A stretch of 39,631 nt of DNA from Terriglobia bacterium (GTDB taxonomy: Bacteria > Acidobacteriota > Terriglobia > Bryobacterales > Bryobacteraceae), in contig JAIQFL010000071.1 of NCBI GenBank assembly GCA_020073365.1, forward strand, positions 1 through 39,631, given 5' to 3'. Positions 16,478 to 24,593 of this stretch are shown here, one piece after another. Positions within the stretch are counted from its first letter, which is position 1, and each line of letters starts with the position of its first letter. Position numbers and translations under genes: made by a program. The notes beneath the pieces are model-generated. The model was not told the DNA's origin. It was given only the letters and a program-made list of their open reading frames with translations, and made no database searches.

Positions 16478-16790
16478 GGGGCGAGCGCCGAACCGCAACT
16501 CGATTACGGTCGCTTGGCTGCGCGTCAGCCCACCGAACGCCTCGGCCTCCGGCGGTGCACCTCTGCTGACTTCTATGCGGAAGGGCGAATGTGACCGAGA
16601 GGCCGGAAAAGATCCTGGCGCTTTATATCCTCACTACCTGCCTGATCCTAATGCCGGATGCGGGCAGGGCCAAGGCATCACGACTCAAAGAAAGGGCAAG
16701 CTGAAGCATGCCCCACCTTGCTTTTCATCCCAAAAGGTCCGAATATAGAGATGTAGTATAGTCACACAACACCACCATGCTGAGGTGTCC
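16478..16790. promoter_or_regulatory. Intergenic region with -10 box for the cyclic-nucleotide-binding gene
   Basis: 313 bp with no convincing gene. TATAGT at 16757-16762 is a likely -10 element and predicts a leader of about 22 nt before the ATG at 16791. GAGG (16782-16785) is the ribosome site and decides for ATG 16791 over the in-frame GTG at 16785. Nothing else is recognised here. Confidence 0.4.
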
Positions 16791-17255
16791 ATGAGTTTCG
16801 AGATCACCGCCGTCCTGACCGGCCATCCCTTCACCAAAGGCTTCTGGCCCGACCACATCGCACATCTGGCTGCCATGGCCAGCGAAGTGCACTTTCTGCC
16901 CGGAGAGTTGATCTTCCACGAGGGCGACCATTCCAGCCTGTTCTATCTGCTGATTTCGGGCAACGTCGCGCTGGAAGTGATCTCTGCCGGACGGCCGGTT
17001 CGGGTTGCCACGCTTTACTCGGGAGAGGTACTCGGCTGGTCGTCGGTCACGGGTGACAACGACAAACAGTTCCAGGCGCGCGCGCTGGAAGAGGTCCATG
17101 CCCTGGCTTTTGACGGCGCCCGCCTGGGTCACGCCTGCCAGGAGGATTACGCTTTCGGCTTCTGGTTCATGCGCGCGGTTTTGAGCGTGATGTCCGGCCG
17201 CCTGCACGCCATCCGGGCGCAGCTCCTGGATGTCTACACGCCGGTCGAGGCCTGA
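16791..17255 (+). CDS. Stand-alone cyclic-nucleotide-binding-domain protein (Crp-like, no HTH)
   Basis: 154 residues made up almost entirely of one cAMP-binding-type beta-roll. It reads FLPGELIFHEGDHSSLFYLLISGNVALEV, then TLYSGEVLGWSSV where Crp has the phosphate-binding cassette (usually GExxGE...R). Here the position is GEVLGWSS, and the canonical Arg-Ser/Thr is not obvious, so cAMP binding is doubtful. The C-helix (about 115-150) ends the protein, and no DNA-binding HTH follows; full Crp/Fnr proteins have about 210-230 residues. It lies 56 bp upstream of the alanine dehydrogenase gene, with a hairpin between. It may be an allosteric or redox-sensing subunit, or a regulator working through a partner. 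Confidence 0.75.
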   Translation: MSFEITAVLTGHPFTKGFWPDHIAHLAAMASEVHFLPGELIFHEGDHSSLFYLLISGNVALEVISAGRPVRVATLYSGEVLGWSSVTGDNDKQFQARALEEVHALAFDGARLGHACQEDYAFGFWFMRAVLSVMSGRLHAIRAQLLDVYTPVEA

Positions 17256-17272
17256 GTATTAAGACACAAACA

Positions 17273-17294
17273 ACACAGGCAAGGATGCCTGTGT
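17273..17294. repeat. Hairpin between the cNMP-binding and alanine dehydrogenase genes
   Basis: The arms ACACAGGC (17273-17280) and GCCTGTGT (17287-17294) flank a 6-nt loop, followed by CAC and a short T run (ACTTTAGG). It resembles the backbone hairpin family ending CTGTCCCAC and could be a partial terminator or mRNA processing signal. Confidence 0.55.
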
Positions 17295-17311
17295 CACTTT
17301 AGGATTCGCAA

Positions 17312-18382
17312 ATGGATATCGGGGTTATTCGAGAGCGGGGCGCTTTCGACCGCCGCGTCGCGCTGACGCCTCCCGTGGTGCGGCGGCTGGCCGGCGCGGG
17401 ACACACCGTTTGGGTGGAAACGGGAGCGGGCGATGGCGCCATGTTCCGCGACACGGAATATATCCGCTCGGGCGGGCAGATTGTGTATTCGCCCGCGGAG
17501 GTGCTCCAGCGCGCCGAACTGGTGGCGAAGATCGGCCGGCCCACCAGGGACGAATTGGCCCTCTGCCGACCGGGCATGGCGCTGCTGGCGTTCTACCACC
17601 TGGCAGTCGCCGACGGCGGGCTGCGGGAGGCGTTGGCGGAACGCTGCCTCACGGCCATTGGCTGCGAGATCATTGAGCAGGAAACCGGCCGGCTGCCGGT
17701 GCTGGCGGCGATCAGCGAGATTGCCGGGCAGATGACCGTGCCGATCGCCGCGCATCTGCTGCGCTCCAGCTCAGGCGGCCGCGGCATCCTGCTCGGCGGA
17801 ACCCCTGGAGTGCCGCCGGCGCGCGTAGTGATCCTGGGCGCTGGAGCGGTTGGCTCGGCCGCCGCCCGCACGGCCGTCGCAACCGGGGCGCGTGTCCTGG
17901 CGTTCGACGTGGAACCGCGCAAACTGCGCCGCGTGATGGAACACGTGCGCGGCGTGGAGACTTGCCTGGCGGACGACGACGCCATCGCCGAGGCCGTGGC
18001 GGCGGCGGACGTGGTGATCGGTGCGATCCTGGTAGCCGGTACCCGCACGCCGCATGTGGTCACACGATCCATGGTGGAGAGCATGAAGCCGGGGTCGGCC
18101 ATCATTGATGTGTCCATCGATCAGGGGGGCTGCGTGGAAACCAGCCGGCCCACCACGCTTTCGGATCCGACCTTTGTCTACAAAGCGGTGACCCATTTCT
18201 GCGTCCCCAACTTCACGGCTGATTTGGGCCGATCGAGCAGCGTGGCCATCGCGCAGGCGATGCTGCCTTACCTGCTGGAGCTCGCGCGGGCCGGCGTGGA
18301 AGCGGCCGTGAAATCCTGTTCCGAGCTGGCGCGCGGCGTCTACACGCTGCGCGGCCTGCCCGCTCCGGGGAGGCGCCCATGA
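17312..18382 (+). CDS. ald: Alanine dehydrogenase-family NAD-dependent oxidoreductase
   Basis: A 356-residue member of the alanine dehydrogenase/transhydrogenase family, which catalyses L-alanine + NAD + H2O to pyruvate + NH4 + NADH. Family features are GVIRERGAFDRRVALTP (substrate Arg, residues 4-20), AKIGRP with the catalytic Lys, LLAFYHLA with the catalytic His, the nucleotide fold VILGAGAVGSAAARTAV...ARVLAFD, and IIDVSIDQGGCVETS, a close match to the signature of true alanine dehydrogenases. The length fits (about 370). Its stop overlaps the next start (ATGA at 18379-18382), tying it to the CoA-transferase. Together they could convert alanine to pyruvate and handle acyl-CoA, but the real substrate could be another amino acid. 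Confidence 0.83.
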   Translation: MDIGVIRERGAFDRRVALTPPVVRRLAGAGHTVWVETGAGDGAMFRDTEYIRSGGQIVYSPAEVLQRAELVAKIGRPTRDELALCRPGMALLAFYHLAVADGGLREALAERCLTAIGCEIIEQETGRLPVLAAISEIAGQMTVPIAAHLLRSSSGGRGILLGGTPGVPPARVVILGAGAVGSAAARTAVATGARVLAFDVEPRKLRRVMEHVRGVETCLADDDAIAEAVAAADVVIGAILVAGTRTPHVVTRSMVESMKPGSAIIDVSIDQGGCVETSRPTTLSDPTFVYKAVTHFCVPNFTADLGRSSSVAIAQAMLPYLLELARAGVEAAVKSCSELARGVYTLRGLPAPGRRP

Positions 18383-19695
18383 CCAACGACTACCGCTCCC
18401 GAATCATGCCCGCCGATGTGGCGATCGCCGAAGTCCAATCGGGGCAGCGCGTCTACGTCCATAACGGCTGTGCCGAACCGGTGGATCTGGTGAAGGCGCT
18501 GACCCGGCGAGGCCCCGAGCTGCGCAACGTGGAAGTGCTCCACATGGCCACAATGGGGGTCGCCGACTACAGCCTGCCGGAGTACGAGGGGCACTTCCGT
18601 ACCAGCGCGCTCTTCATCGGCGGCAACGTACGCCAGGCGGTGCAGGAAGGCCGCGCCGATTACACCCCCATCTTCCTGGGCGAGATCGAAGGTCTGTTCA
18701 CCTCGGGCGCCCTGCCCATCGATGTGTGCCTTCTGCAATGCACGCCTCCGGACCAGTACGGTTACATGAGCCTGGGGGTCAGCGTCGACGCGTCGCTCAC
18801 CGCGGCGCAATGCGCCCGGCATGTGATCGTGGAAATCAATCCGCAAATGCCCCGCACGTTGGGCGATACCTTTCTCCACGTGAGCCGCGTAGACGCGTTC
18901 GTCGAGGCCTCGCACCCCCTCTCGGAATACCCCAAACATCCCGTCTCGGATTTGCACCGGGCCATCGCGCGCCAGGTAGCGCCGCTGATCCCGGATGGCG
19001 CCACCATCCAGACCGGCATCGGAGGAATCCCGGAAGCGGTGCTCGGTCTGCTCCACGACCACAAGGACCTGGGCATCCACTCGGAAATGGTCCCCGACAG
19101 CGTTGTCGAACTGATGAAGGCGGGCGTGATCAACAATGATCGGAAGACCATTCATCGGCACAAAGTGATCGCCGGTTTCGCGTTGGGAACCAAGATGCTG
19201 TTTGATTTCATCGATAACAACCCGAGCTTCGAGCTGCGCCGCACCGCGTATGCCAACGACCCATTCGTGATCGCGCAGAACGACCGCATGGTGGCTCTCA
19301 ATTCCGCCATCGAAGTGGATCTGACCGGGCAGGTGTGCGCCGATTCGATGGGCCAAACCTTGTATAGCGGGATTGGCGGGCAGGTCGACTTTCTGCGCGG
19401 CGCGGCGCGGTCGAAGGGCGGACTGCCGATCATCACGCTGCCCTCCACGGCGAAGAGCGGCAAGGTCTCGCGCATCGTTCCGAGGCTGCAGCCCGGCGCC
19501 GGAGTGGTGACCTCGCGCGGCGACGTGCACTACGTCATCACGGAACACGGCGTGGCGTATCTGCACGGCAAGACCCTGCGCCAGCGGGCCGAGGCGCTGA
19601 TCCAGGTGGCCGACCCCAAGTTCCGCGACGAGTTGGAAGAGTTCGCGGTGGAAAGCAAGCTGTTGGGGGCCGACCGGTCGCGGGTGCCGGTTTAA
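18379..19695 (+). CDS. Acetyl-CoA hydrolase/transferase-family CoA-transferase
   Basis: 438 residues, the usual length of 4-hydroxybutyrate or butyryl-CoA:acetate CoA-transferases. Motifs are TGIGGIPEAVL (212-222), the active-site Glu region HSEMVPDS (234-241), EVDLTGQVCADSMG, YSGIGGQVDFLRGA, GGLPIITLPSTAKSGKVSRIV and VTSRGDVHYVITEHGVAYL, all standard for the family. Such enzymes move CoA between an acyl-CoA and a free acid through a glutamyl-CoA intermediate; some hydrolyse acetyl-CoA. It is translationally coupled to the alanine dehydrogenase upstream, which argues for a joint amino-acid or short-acid pathway. The substrate cannot be decided from sequence. Confidence 0.87.
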   Translation: MTNDYRSRIMPADVAIAEVQSGQRVYVHNGCAEPVDLVKALTRRGPELRNVEVLHMATMGVADYSLPEYEGHFRTSALFIGGNVRQAVQEGRADYTPIFLGEIEGLFTSGALPIDVCLLQCTPPDQYGYMSLGVSVDASLTAAQCARHVIVEINPQMPRTLGDTFLHVSRVDAFVEASHPLSEYPKHPVSDLHRAIARQVAPLIPDGATIQTGIGGIPEAVLGLLHDHKDLGIHSEMVPDSVVELMKAGVINNDRKTIHRHKVIAGFALGTKMLFDFIDNNPSFELRRTAYANDPFVIAQNDRMVALNSAIEVDLTGQVCADSMGQTLYSGIGGQVDFLRGAARSKGGLPIITLPSTAKSGKVSRIVPRLQPGAGVVTSRGDVHYVITEHGVAYLHGKTLRQRAEALIQVADPKFRDELEEFAVESKLLGADRSRVPV

Positions 19696-19709
19696 CTGCG
19701 AGTTCACAC

Positions 19710-19739
19710 TATCCCTAAAGGCCTAGATCTAAAGGGATA
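19710..19739. promoter_or_regulatory. Inverted repeat upstream of the PEP-CTERM gene
   Basis: TATCCCT (19710-19716) and AGGGATA (19733-19739) are separated by 16 bp that themselves contain the palindromes AGGCCT and AGATCT. It could end the CoA-transferase transcript or be an operator for the following gene. Confidence 0.4.
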
Positions 19740-19800
19740 ACTGACATTAATCCCTGAGATTATTTCGTGCCGAACACCACATTAAGGCATCGAGTAAAAC

Positions 19801-20493
19801 ATGAAATTCCAACGCTTTCTTGTATTGGTGTTCGCCGCGGCGTTGACCGCGGGGACGAGTGCCGCGGCCTCGGTGACTTTGCTCATGGCCGCAGATGACT
19901 ACGGTGTGGTCACCATCGATGGCAACGTGGTTATCACTTACTGCGGCTCTGGGGCAAGCAACCCCTATACGACCTTTGCCACCCTGAACCTGACCGACGA
20001 CTGGCATACGATTTCGATTGACTATAAAAACACGACCGGGACGAATGGCTTGACCCTGAATGAGACGTATAACCCTAGCATTTATCAGGATTGGAGTTGG
20101 GTGTCGCTGGCGGTTCTGCGATCGCTTGACGCAAGCGGGAATACGATCAACGGTTTGAGAGGAGACTACTTTAATCTCGCGGGAGATCCACTGAAGACTG
20201 ATTATGGCGAAGGACCGATTCACTACAACGGCGCCTATGCCCCGTGGTCTCCCACCTTCAGTTCGTCGTCTACCTTTGAAGAGATATTGACCGGCCAGAT
20301 CTACATCGGTTCGGATGCGAACCCGCCGCTTGGTACAATCAATCCCCCGCCAGTGGATCCCCCGCCAACGGATCCCCCGCCAACGGACGGCAGTGACGTG
20401 CCCGAACCGGCCAGTTGGTGGCTCATGGCGGCCGCCTTGCCCCTCCTGGTGTTTTCGAAGCTCCGCTTGGGCCGCGCAAGAATCCGCCAATAG
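19801..20493 (+). CDS. PEP-CTERM exported surface protein, PA14-like
   Basis: 230 residues. A signal peptide (about 1-22) is followed by a beta-rich domain (ADDYGVVTIDGNVVI, DDWHTISIDYKN) resembling PA14/GLEYA-type carbohydrate-binding modules. A Pro-rich spacer with PPPxDPPPTD repeats (about 180-197) comes next. The C-terminal sorting signal has the VPEPASWW motif, a hydrophobic helix and a basic tail (KLRLGRARIRQ). PEP-CTERM proteins are recognised and cut by an exosortase (EpsH/XrtA type) and are typical of biofilm and exopolysaccharide producers. No exosortase gene is present in this window. GC content appears lower than in neighbouring genes. The role is probably a secreted or matrix-attached adhesin. 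Confidence 0.8.
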   Translation: MKFQRFLVLVFAAALTAGTSAAASVTLLMAADDYGVVTIDGNVVITYCGSGASNPYTTFATLNLTDDWHTISIDYKNTTGTNGLTLNETYNPSIYQDWSWVSLAVLRSLDASGNTINGLRGDYFNLAGDPLKTDYGEGPIHYNGAYAPWSPTFSSSSTFEEILTGQIYIGSDANPPLGTINPPPVDPPPTDPPPTDGSDVPEPASWWLMAAALPLLVFSKLRLGRARIRQ

Positions 20494-20623
20494 GACCCAC
20501 GCGGCCCCCGTGGGGCAGCCCTCGACGTACGCGGCCTGCCCCCGCGCAATCTGCTCGCAGCTGCCGGTGCCTGTCGTGCGCCTGCGCAGCCCCGCTGATG
20601 GGCGAAGCGTACGGCCGCTGCGA

Positions 20624-20629
20624 TAAACT
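20624..20629 (+). promoter_or_regulatory. -10-like TAAACT box 9 nt before the aldo/keto reductase start
   Basis: TAAACT at 20624-20629 sits 9 nt before ATG 20639, and no Shine-Dalgarno sequence is visible in between. This agrees with a leaderless or near-leaderless transcript. The 145-bp gap upstream also has a small hairpin (CCCACG 20496-20501, CGTGGG 20509-20514) just past the PEP-CTERM stop. Confidence 0.35.
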
Positions 20630-20638
20630 ATCGGCTTC

Positions 20639-21607
20639 ATGGAAACCCGCACGCTTGCTCACACCGATCTCACCGTCTCACGCGCCTGCTTCGGCACCAT
20701 GACTTTCGGCAAGTCGTCCGATGAGGCTACCGCCAGGCGGATGGTGAACGCCTGCCTGGACCGCGGCATCAACTTCTACGATACGGCCAACGTGTACAAC
20801 GCCGGCGTCGCGGAATCGATGCTCGGCAAAATCCTGAAAGGCCGCCGGGACCGGGTGGTGCTGGCCAGCAAGGTGGGCTTCCAAATGGGTGGTGCTCCCG
20901 ACGATGTGGGCTTGTCGCGCGCCGCCATCTTGAAGGCGATCGACCAAAGCCTGGCCCGGCTGCAGACCGACTACCTGGACCTCTACTACCTGCACTCGCC
21001 GGATTGGGACGTGCCGATGGAGGAAAGCCTGGGGGCCATGGACGAGTTGGTGCGGGCCGGCAAGGTACGGTACCCTGCGTGTTCCAATTACGCCGGCTGG
21101 CAGGTGGTCCGGATGTTGTGGATCTCCGAGCAGAAGGGTTACCACGCGCCGTACGTTTCGCAACCCATGTACAATCTGCTGGCGCGCGGCATCGAGCAGG
21201 AATACCTGGCGATGTCGAAGGCTTTCGGTGTCTCGACCGTGGTCTTCAACCCGCTGGCCGGCGGTCTCCTGACCGGAAAACAACAGCGCCAGCGCCCGCT
21301 GCCCGGCACACGCTTCGATAATAACCAGATGTATCTGGACCGCTACTGGCATCCGGCCTGTTTCGACGCCGTGGATGAACTGCAGGCGCTGGCCCGGAAG
21401 GAGGGCCGTTCGCTGGTAGATCTCTCGCTGGGCTGGTTGTTGCACCATACCGCGGCGGATTGCGTGATCCTGGGAGCATCCACGATGGCCCACCTGGAGC
21501 AGAATCTGGACGCGCTGGAGAAGGGCCCGCTGCAGCCTGAGACCGTGGCGGCATGCGACGCCATCTGGCAGAAGCTGCGCGGTGTCACGCCGAAGTACAA
21601 CCGATAG
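20639..21607 (+). CDS. Aldo/keto reductase
   Basis: A 322-residue NADPH-dependent (beta/alpha)8 oxidoreductase. The full catalytic tetrad is visible: Asp48 and Tyr53 (FYDTANVY), Lys78 (LASKVG) and His119 (YYLHSPD). The cofactor-binding end has VFNPLAGGLLTGK and CVILGASTMAHLEQNL. It is closest to the YajO/Tas/voltage-gated-channel-beta-like branch that reduces sugar or other aldehydes and ketones. It stands as a single gene, with a hairpin pair downstream (21634-21676). The substrate is unknown. Confidence 0.88.
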   Translation: METRTLAHTDLTVSRACFGTMTFGKSSDEATARRMVNACLDRGINFYDTANVYNAGVAESMLGKILKGRRDRVVLASKVGFQMGGAPDDVGLSRAAILKAIDQSLARLQTDYLDLYYLHSPDWDVPMEESLGAMDELVRAGKVRYPACSNYAGWQVVRMLWISEQKGYHAPYVSQPMYNLLARGIEQEYLAMSKAFGVSTVVFNPLAGGLLTGKQQRQRPLPGTRFDNNQMYLDRYWHPACFDAVDELQALARKEGRSLVDLSLGWLLHHTAADCVILGASTMAHLEQNLDALEKGPLQPETVAACDAIWQKLRGVTPKYNR

Positions 21608-21633
21608 CCAAGCAGTATCCACGAAATTAGGTT

Positions 21634-21676
21634 GACAGGCGGAAGCGCCTGTCCCACCCTCAACCCGGCTGGGTGG
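21634..21676. terminator. Two adjacent hairpins after the aldo/keto reductase gene
   Basis: GACAGGCG (21634-21641) pairs with CGCCTGTC (21646-21653) across a GAAG tetraloop. Directly after it, CCACCC (21654-21659) pairs with GGGTGG (21671-21676). The first ends in CTGTCCCAC like the hairpins at 3706 and 5031. There is no T tract, so this is a possible terminator or repetitive extragenic element. Confidence 0.5.
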
Positions 21677-21795
21677 TGACTTGTAAGACAGCCACCAGGC
21701 GAACCACCTTGGGCGCGCTCTTGGCGACCGTTTCGGCCTTCGCCTTGATCTCCGGGGTGCGGCGCCAGACCTCGGGTTCACATCGAAGCCTGTCC

Positions 21796-21801
21796 TACAA
21801 T
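21796..21801 (+). promoter_or_regulatory. TACAAT -10 box 6 nt before the HlyD-type gene start
   Basis: TACAAT (21796-21801) is followed by GAAGGT and then ATG at 21808, which would put the transcription start at about the A of the ATG. The same arrangement, TACACT-GAAGGC-ATG, occurs before the integrase gene at 24594. Confidence 0.45.
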
Positions 21802-21807
21802 GAAGGT

Positions 21808-22800
21808 ATGCGGGGCAAATGGGCCTGGATGGGCGTGCTGGCGTTATGCGCCGGTGTGGGCGCGGGAGCCCTTTCGCTGCGGCATCGGCGCGTGGCGACG
21901 GAACTGCCAGGCCGGAACGGAGGCGCGGCCGTTATCTCCACACCGGAAATCTCGCTCAACGGGACCATCCGCCCGCAACACATCGCCGGTGTGGGCTCCG
22001 AGATCGAGGGCAACATCGAGGCGTTCATGGCGGATGTGGGGGACGAGGTTTTCCAGGGGCAGGTGCTGGCGCGCATTGGCGCCGCCGGCCTGGAGAGCGA
22101 ACGCGAGGCGGCGGCGCATGCCGTGGAGTACGCGCAGGACCAGGTGAGTAAGGCCGAAGCGGCGATCAACTCCGCCCGCATGGAAGCATCGCGGGCTACG
22201 GCGGACGAAGAACGCGCCCGAATGGCGCTCGATCGCGCGGGAAAGGTCTACGCGCGCCAGAAGACGCTGCACGAAGCGGGCGCTACGCCGCGCCTGACAT
22301 TTGAGAAAGCGGAGCAGGAATACGAGGCCGCCCAGCAGGAATTCACCATCATCGACAAAGGGGCGCGCGGCGCGAACGACAACGTCCAAAGCGCCATCGA
22401 GAGCCTGAATGCGGCGAAGAAGGTGCTGGCCGAGAAGAGCCAGGCACTGGAGGATGCGCAGGGGGCCTTCGAGGTGGCCGAAGTGCGTGCGCCGGTGGAT
22501 GGTCTGATCGTGGGGCGCAAAGGAGAATTGGGCAAGCCGGCGCGGGAGTCGGGCGACGAACTGTTCCAGATCGCAACCGATGTTTATGCTCTCGAAGTGG
22601 CCGTGGAGCCACAACCGGATGTGCTCAAGCGGCTCCGGCCGGGACAACCCGCGCTGGTGGTGGTTCTGGACCTGCAAACCGGCGGCATGCCGGGAGCGGT
22701 GAAGGAGATCAAAGGCACGCAGGCGGTGGTGGAGTTCAGCAGCACCCTGCCGGCGATCCGTCCCGGAATGCGCGCGGATGTGCGATTGAAATTGGAGTAG
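21808..22800 (+). CDS. HlyD/RND-type periplasmic adaptor (membrane fusion) protein
   Basis: 330 residues from ATG 21808. An upstream extension is open to 21673 but has no signal peptide and crosses the promoter-like box, so I reject it. An N-terminal membrane anchor (WAWMGVLALCAGVGAGALSL) is followed by the first half of a barrel-sandwich/lipoyl domain (about 47-95; NGTIRPQ, EIEGNIEAFMADVGDEVFQGQVLARI). A long alpha-helical hairpin coiled coil rich in Ala/Glu/Lys comes next (about 95-220), then the second lipoyl half (EVRAPVDGLIVGRKGELGKPA) and a beta-barrel domain. Such adaptors bridge inner-membrane transporters to outer-membrane channels. No transporter or TolC gene is adjacent, which is unusual. 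Confidence 0.82.
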   Translation: MRGKWAWMGVLALCAGVGAGALSLRHRRVATELPGRNGGAAVISTPEISLNGTIRPQHIAGVGSEIEGNIEAFMADVGDEVFQGQVLARIGAAGLESEREAAAHAVEYAQDQVSKAEAAINSARMEASRATADEERARMALDRAGKVYARQKTLHEAGATPRLTFEKAEQEYEAAQQEFTIIDKGARGANDNVQSAIESLNAAKKVLAEKSQALEDAQGAFEVAEVRAPVDGLIVGRKGELGKPARESGDELFQIATDVYALEVAVEPQPDVLKRLRPGQPALVVVLDLQTGGMPGAVKEIKGTQAVVEFSSTLPAIRPGMRADVRLKLE

Positions 22801-22817
22801 GGGTCGGCGCGATGCCT

Positions 22818-22823
22818 TACAAT
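22818..22823 (+). promoter_or_regulatory. TACAAT -10 box for the fumarase gene
   Basis: TACAAT (22818-22823) lies 20 nt upstream of ATG 22844, followed by AGAGG at 22824-22828. No good -35 hexamer is visible in this position. Confidence 0.4.
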
Positions 22824-22843
22824 AGAGGTTTCCGGAACCGATT

Positions 22844-24388
22844 ATGGAATTCCTAGCTACCAGCCTGTTGGAACTCGTCACCGAGACATCCACCAACCTC
22901 CCACCCGATGTGCGCGCCGCTATGTCGTTGGCGGCCAGCTCCGAAACGCCGGGGACGCAGTCCTCGCAGGCGCTCGACATCATCCTGTCGAATGTCGATA
23001 TGGCCGTGGATGATGAAGGCCCCATCTGCCAGGACACCGGGATGCCGACGTTTTTCGTGCACACGCCGGTGGGAGTGAACCAGATCCGCATCAGGAAGGC
23101 GATTCAGCAGGCCGTAGCGGAGGCGACGCGGCTGGGCAAACTGCGGCCGAATTCGGTGGACTCCCTCACCGGGAAGAACAGCGGCAATAACCTGGGGGAA
23201 GAGACCCCAGTGGTGCACTTCGAGCAGTGGGAAGAGGACGAGATCGAGGTCAAGCTGATCCTGAAGGGCGGCGGCTGCGAGAACAAGAACATCCAATACT
23301 CGGTGCCGTGCAACCTGGACCACCTGGGGCGCGCGGACCGCAATCTGGAAGGCGTGCGCAAGTGCATTCTGCACGCGGTGTGGCAGGCGCAGGGACAAGG
23401 CTGCGCGCCCGGAGCGTTGGGAGTGTGCATCGGCAGCGACCGCGCGCACGGGTACGAACTGGCGAAGCGGCAACTCCTGCGCACGCTGGACGACGTGAAC
23501 CCCGATGCCGCGCTGGCGGCGTTGGAGGCGGAGATTATGGAGGAGGCCAACCGGCTGGGTGTGGGCGCGATGGGGTTCGGTGGCAAGGCCTCGCTGATCG
23601 GGTGTAAGATCGGGGCGGCCAATCGTCTGCCGGCGAGTTTTTTCGTTTCGGTGGCGTATGACTGCTGGGCGTTCCGCCGTTTGGGAGTGCGGCTCGACGC
23701 GGAGACCGGCGCTATCACCAAGTGGCTGTACCGCGATCCGTCGCGGCCGGTGGAGCGTATGGCGCGCGGCGAAGGCTTCCCGCTGACCGGGCGCGAGGTG
23801 ATCCTGACGCCTCCGCTGACAGAGGCGCAGATGCGCGCGCTGAACGTGGGGGATGTGGTGCTCATCAGCGGCGAGATGTTCACAGGCCGCGACAACGTGC
23901 ATTCCTACCTCATGAAGAATCCGCCCCCGGTGGATCTGACGGGCGCCGTGCTGTACCATTGCGGCCCGGTCATGCTGAAGGAGGGCGACCGCTGGACGGT
24001 AAAGGCGGCGGGCCCGACGACGAGTATTCGCGAAGAGCCCTATCAGGCGGATGTGATCCGGCGTTACGGCGTCCGCGCGGTGATCGGCAAAGGCGGGATG
24101 GGCCCCAAGACGTTGGCTGCGCTGAAAGAATCGGGCGCCGTCTACCTGAACGGTATCGGCGGCGCCGCGCAATACTATGCGCGCACGGTGGAGCAAGTAC
24201 TGGGCGTGCACCTGCTGGAGTTCGGGATTCCGGAAGCCATGTGGCATCTCCGCGTGCGGAACTTCGCGGCGATCGTAACGATGGATGCTCACGGAAACAG
24301 TTTGCACGCAGAGGTGGAGAAATCGACCGGCCAGGTGCTGGCGGAATTGGCCGTCGTTGCGGCTGGCGCCCCGGAAAAGATAGACTAG
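22844..24388 (+). CDS. fumA: Class I fumarate hydratase, [4Fe-4S] type
   Basis: 514 residues with the alpha and beta domains of class I fumarase fused, interconverting fumarate and L-malate in the TCA cycle. An Fe-S cluster Cys lies in ICQDTGMPTF (Cys62). Further conserved Cys are at GQGCAPGALGVCIGSDR (Cys187/Cys195) and IGCKIG (Cys254); which of these serve as ligands is not certain. The beta domain has GREVILTPPLTEAQ, VVLISGEMFTGRD, YHCGPV and the catalytic-loop segment IGKGGMGPKT, then FGIPEAMWHL. Tartrate dehydratase has the same fold, usually as two separate subunits, so fumarase is preferred. A strong hairpin (24398-24423) follows, and the tRNA-Gln gene comes 61 bp after the stop. Confidence 0.88.
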   Translation: MEFLATSLLELVTETSTNLPPDVRAAMSLAASSETPGTQSSQALDIILSNVDMAVDDEGPICQDTGMPTFFVHTPVGVNQIRIRKAIQQAVAEATRLGKLRPNSVDSLTGKNSGNNLGEETPVVHFEQWEEDEIEVKLILKGGGCENKNIQYSVPCNLDHLGRADRNLEGVRKCILHAVWQAQGQGCAPGALGVCIGSDRAHGYELAKRQLLRTLDDVNPDAALAALEAEIMEEANRLGVGAMGFGGKASLIGCKIGAANRLPASFFVSVAYDCWAFRRLGVRLDAETGAITKWLYRDPSRPVERMARGEGFPLTGREVILTPPLTEAQMRALNVGDVVLISGEMFTGRDNVHSYLMKNPPPVDLTGAVLYHCGPVMLKEGDRWTVKAAGPTTSIREEPYQADVIRRYGVRAVIGKGGMGPKTLAALKESGAVYLNGIGGAAQYYARTVEQVLGVHLLEFGIPEAMWHLRVRNFAAIVTMDAHGNSLHAEVEKSTGQVLAELAVVAAGAPEKID

Positions 24389-24397
24389 TAGCTAGCA

Positions 24398-24440
24398 CCA
24401 GGAACTGGCACTGAGGTTCCTGGTTTCTGAGAAGTCTCAG
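24398..24440 (+). terminator. Two hairpins after fumarase, before tRNA-Gln
   Basis: CCAGGAAC (24398-24405) pairs with GTTCCTGG (24416-24423), followed by TTT. Immediately after it, CTGAGA (24427-24432) pairs with TCTCAG (24435-24440), followed by GTTT. This is likely a tandem terminator for the fumarase transcript. Confidence 0.6.
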
Positions 24441-24449
24441 GTTTCCAAT

Positions 24450-24523
24450 TCCCCGGTCGTCTAATGGTAGGACAGCGGCCTTTGGAGCCGTGAATCGTGG
24501 TTCGAATCCATGCCGGGGAGCCA
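24450..24523 (+). tRNA. tRNA-Gln(TTG)
   Basis: A 74-nt cloverleaf with encoded CCA. The acceptor TCCCCGG pairs with CCGGGGA, and the anticodon stem GCGGC/GCCGT holds the loop CTTTGGA, whose anticodon TTG reads Gln codon CAA. The T-arm is CGTGG-TTCGAAT-CCATG. A tyrosine integrase gene starts 70 bp downstream in the same direction, the usual arrangement when a tRNA 3' end serves as the chromosomal attachment site. No second copy of its 3' end was found in the window. Confidence 0.93.
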
Positions 24524-24564
24524 ATCAATTTAGAATCAATCATATACAAGCCTGATTTGACTTC

Positions 24565-24587
24565 GTGTACATAACCGCGTGTACACT
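24565..24587 (+). promoter_or_regulatory. Integrase promoter region with GTGTAC repeats
   Basis: GTGTAC occurs at 24565-24570 and 24579-24584, the second as part of the palindrome GTGTACAC (24579-24586). That palindrome overlaps the -10-like TACACT (24582-24587), 6 nt before the ATG. A repressor bound here could block the integrase promoter, so autoregulation is possible. Confidence 0.35.
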
Positions 24588-24593
24588 GAAGGC

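Noticed and set aside
16478-16790. Possible small genes in the gap before the cNMP-binding gene
   Set aside because: The short frames there show no domain, no ribosome site and no continuity with family patterns.
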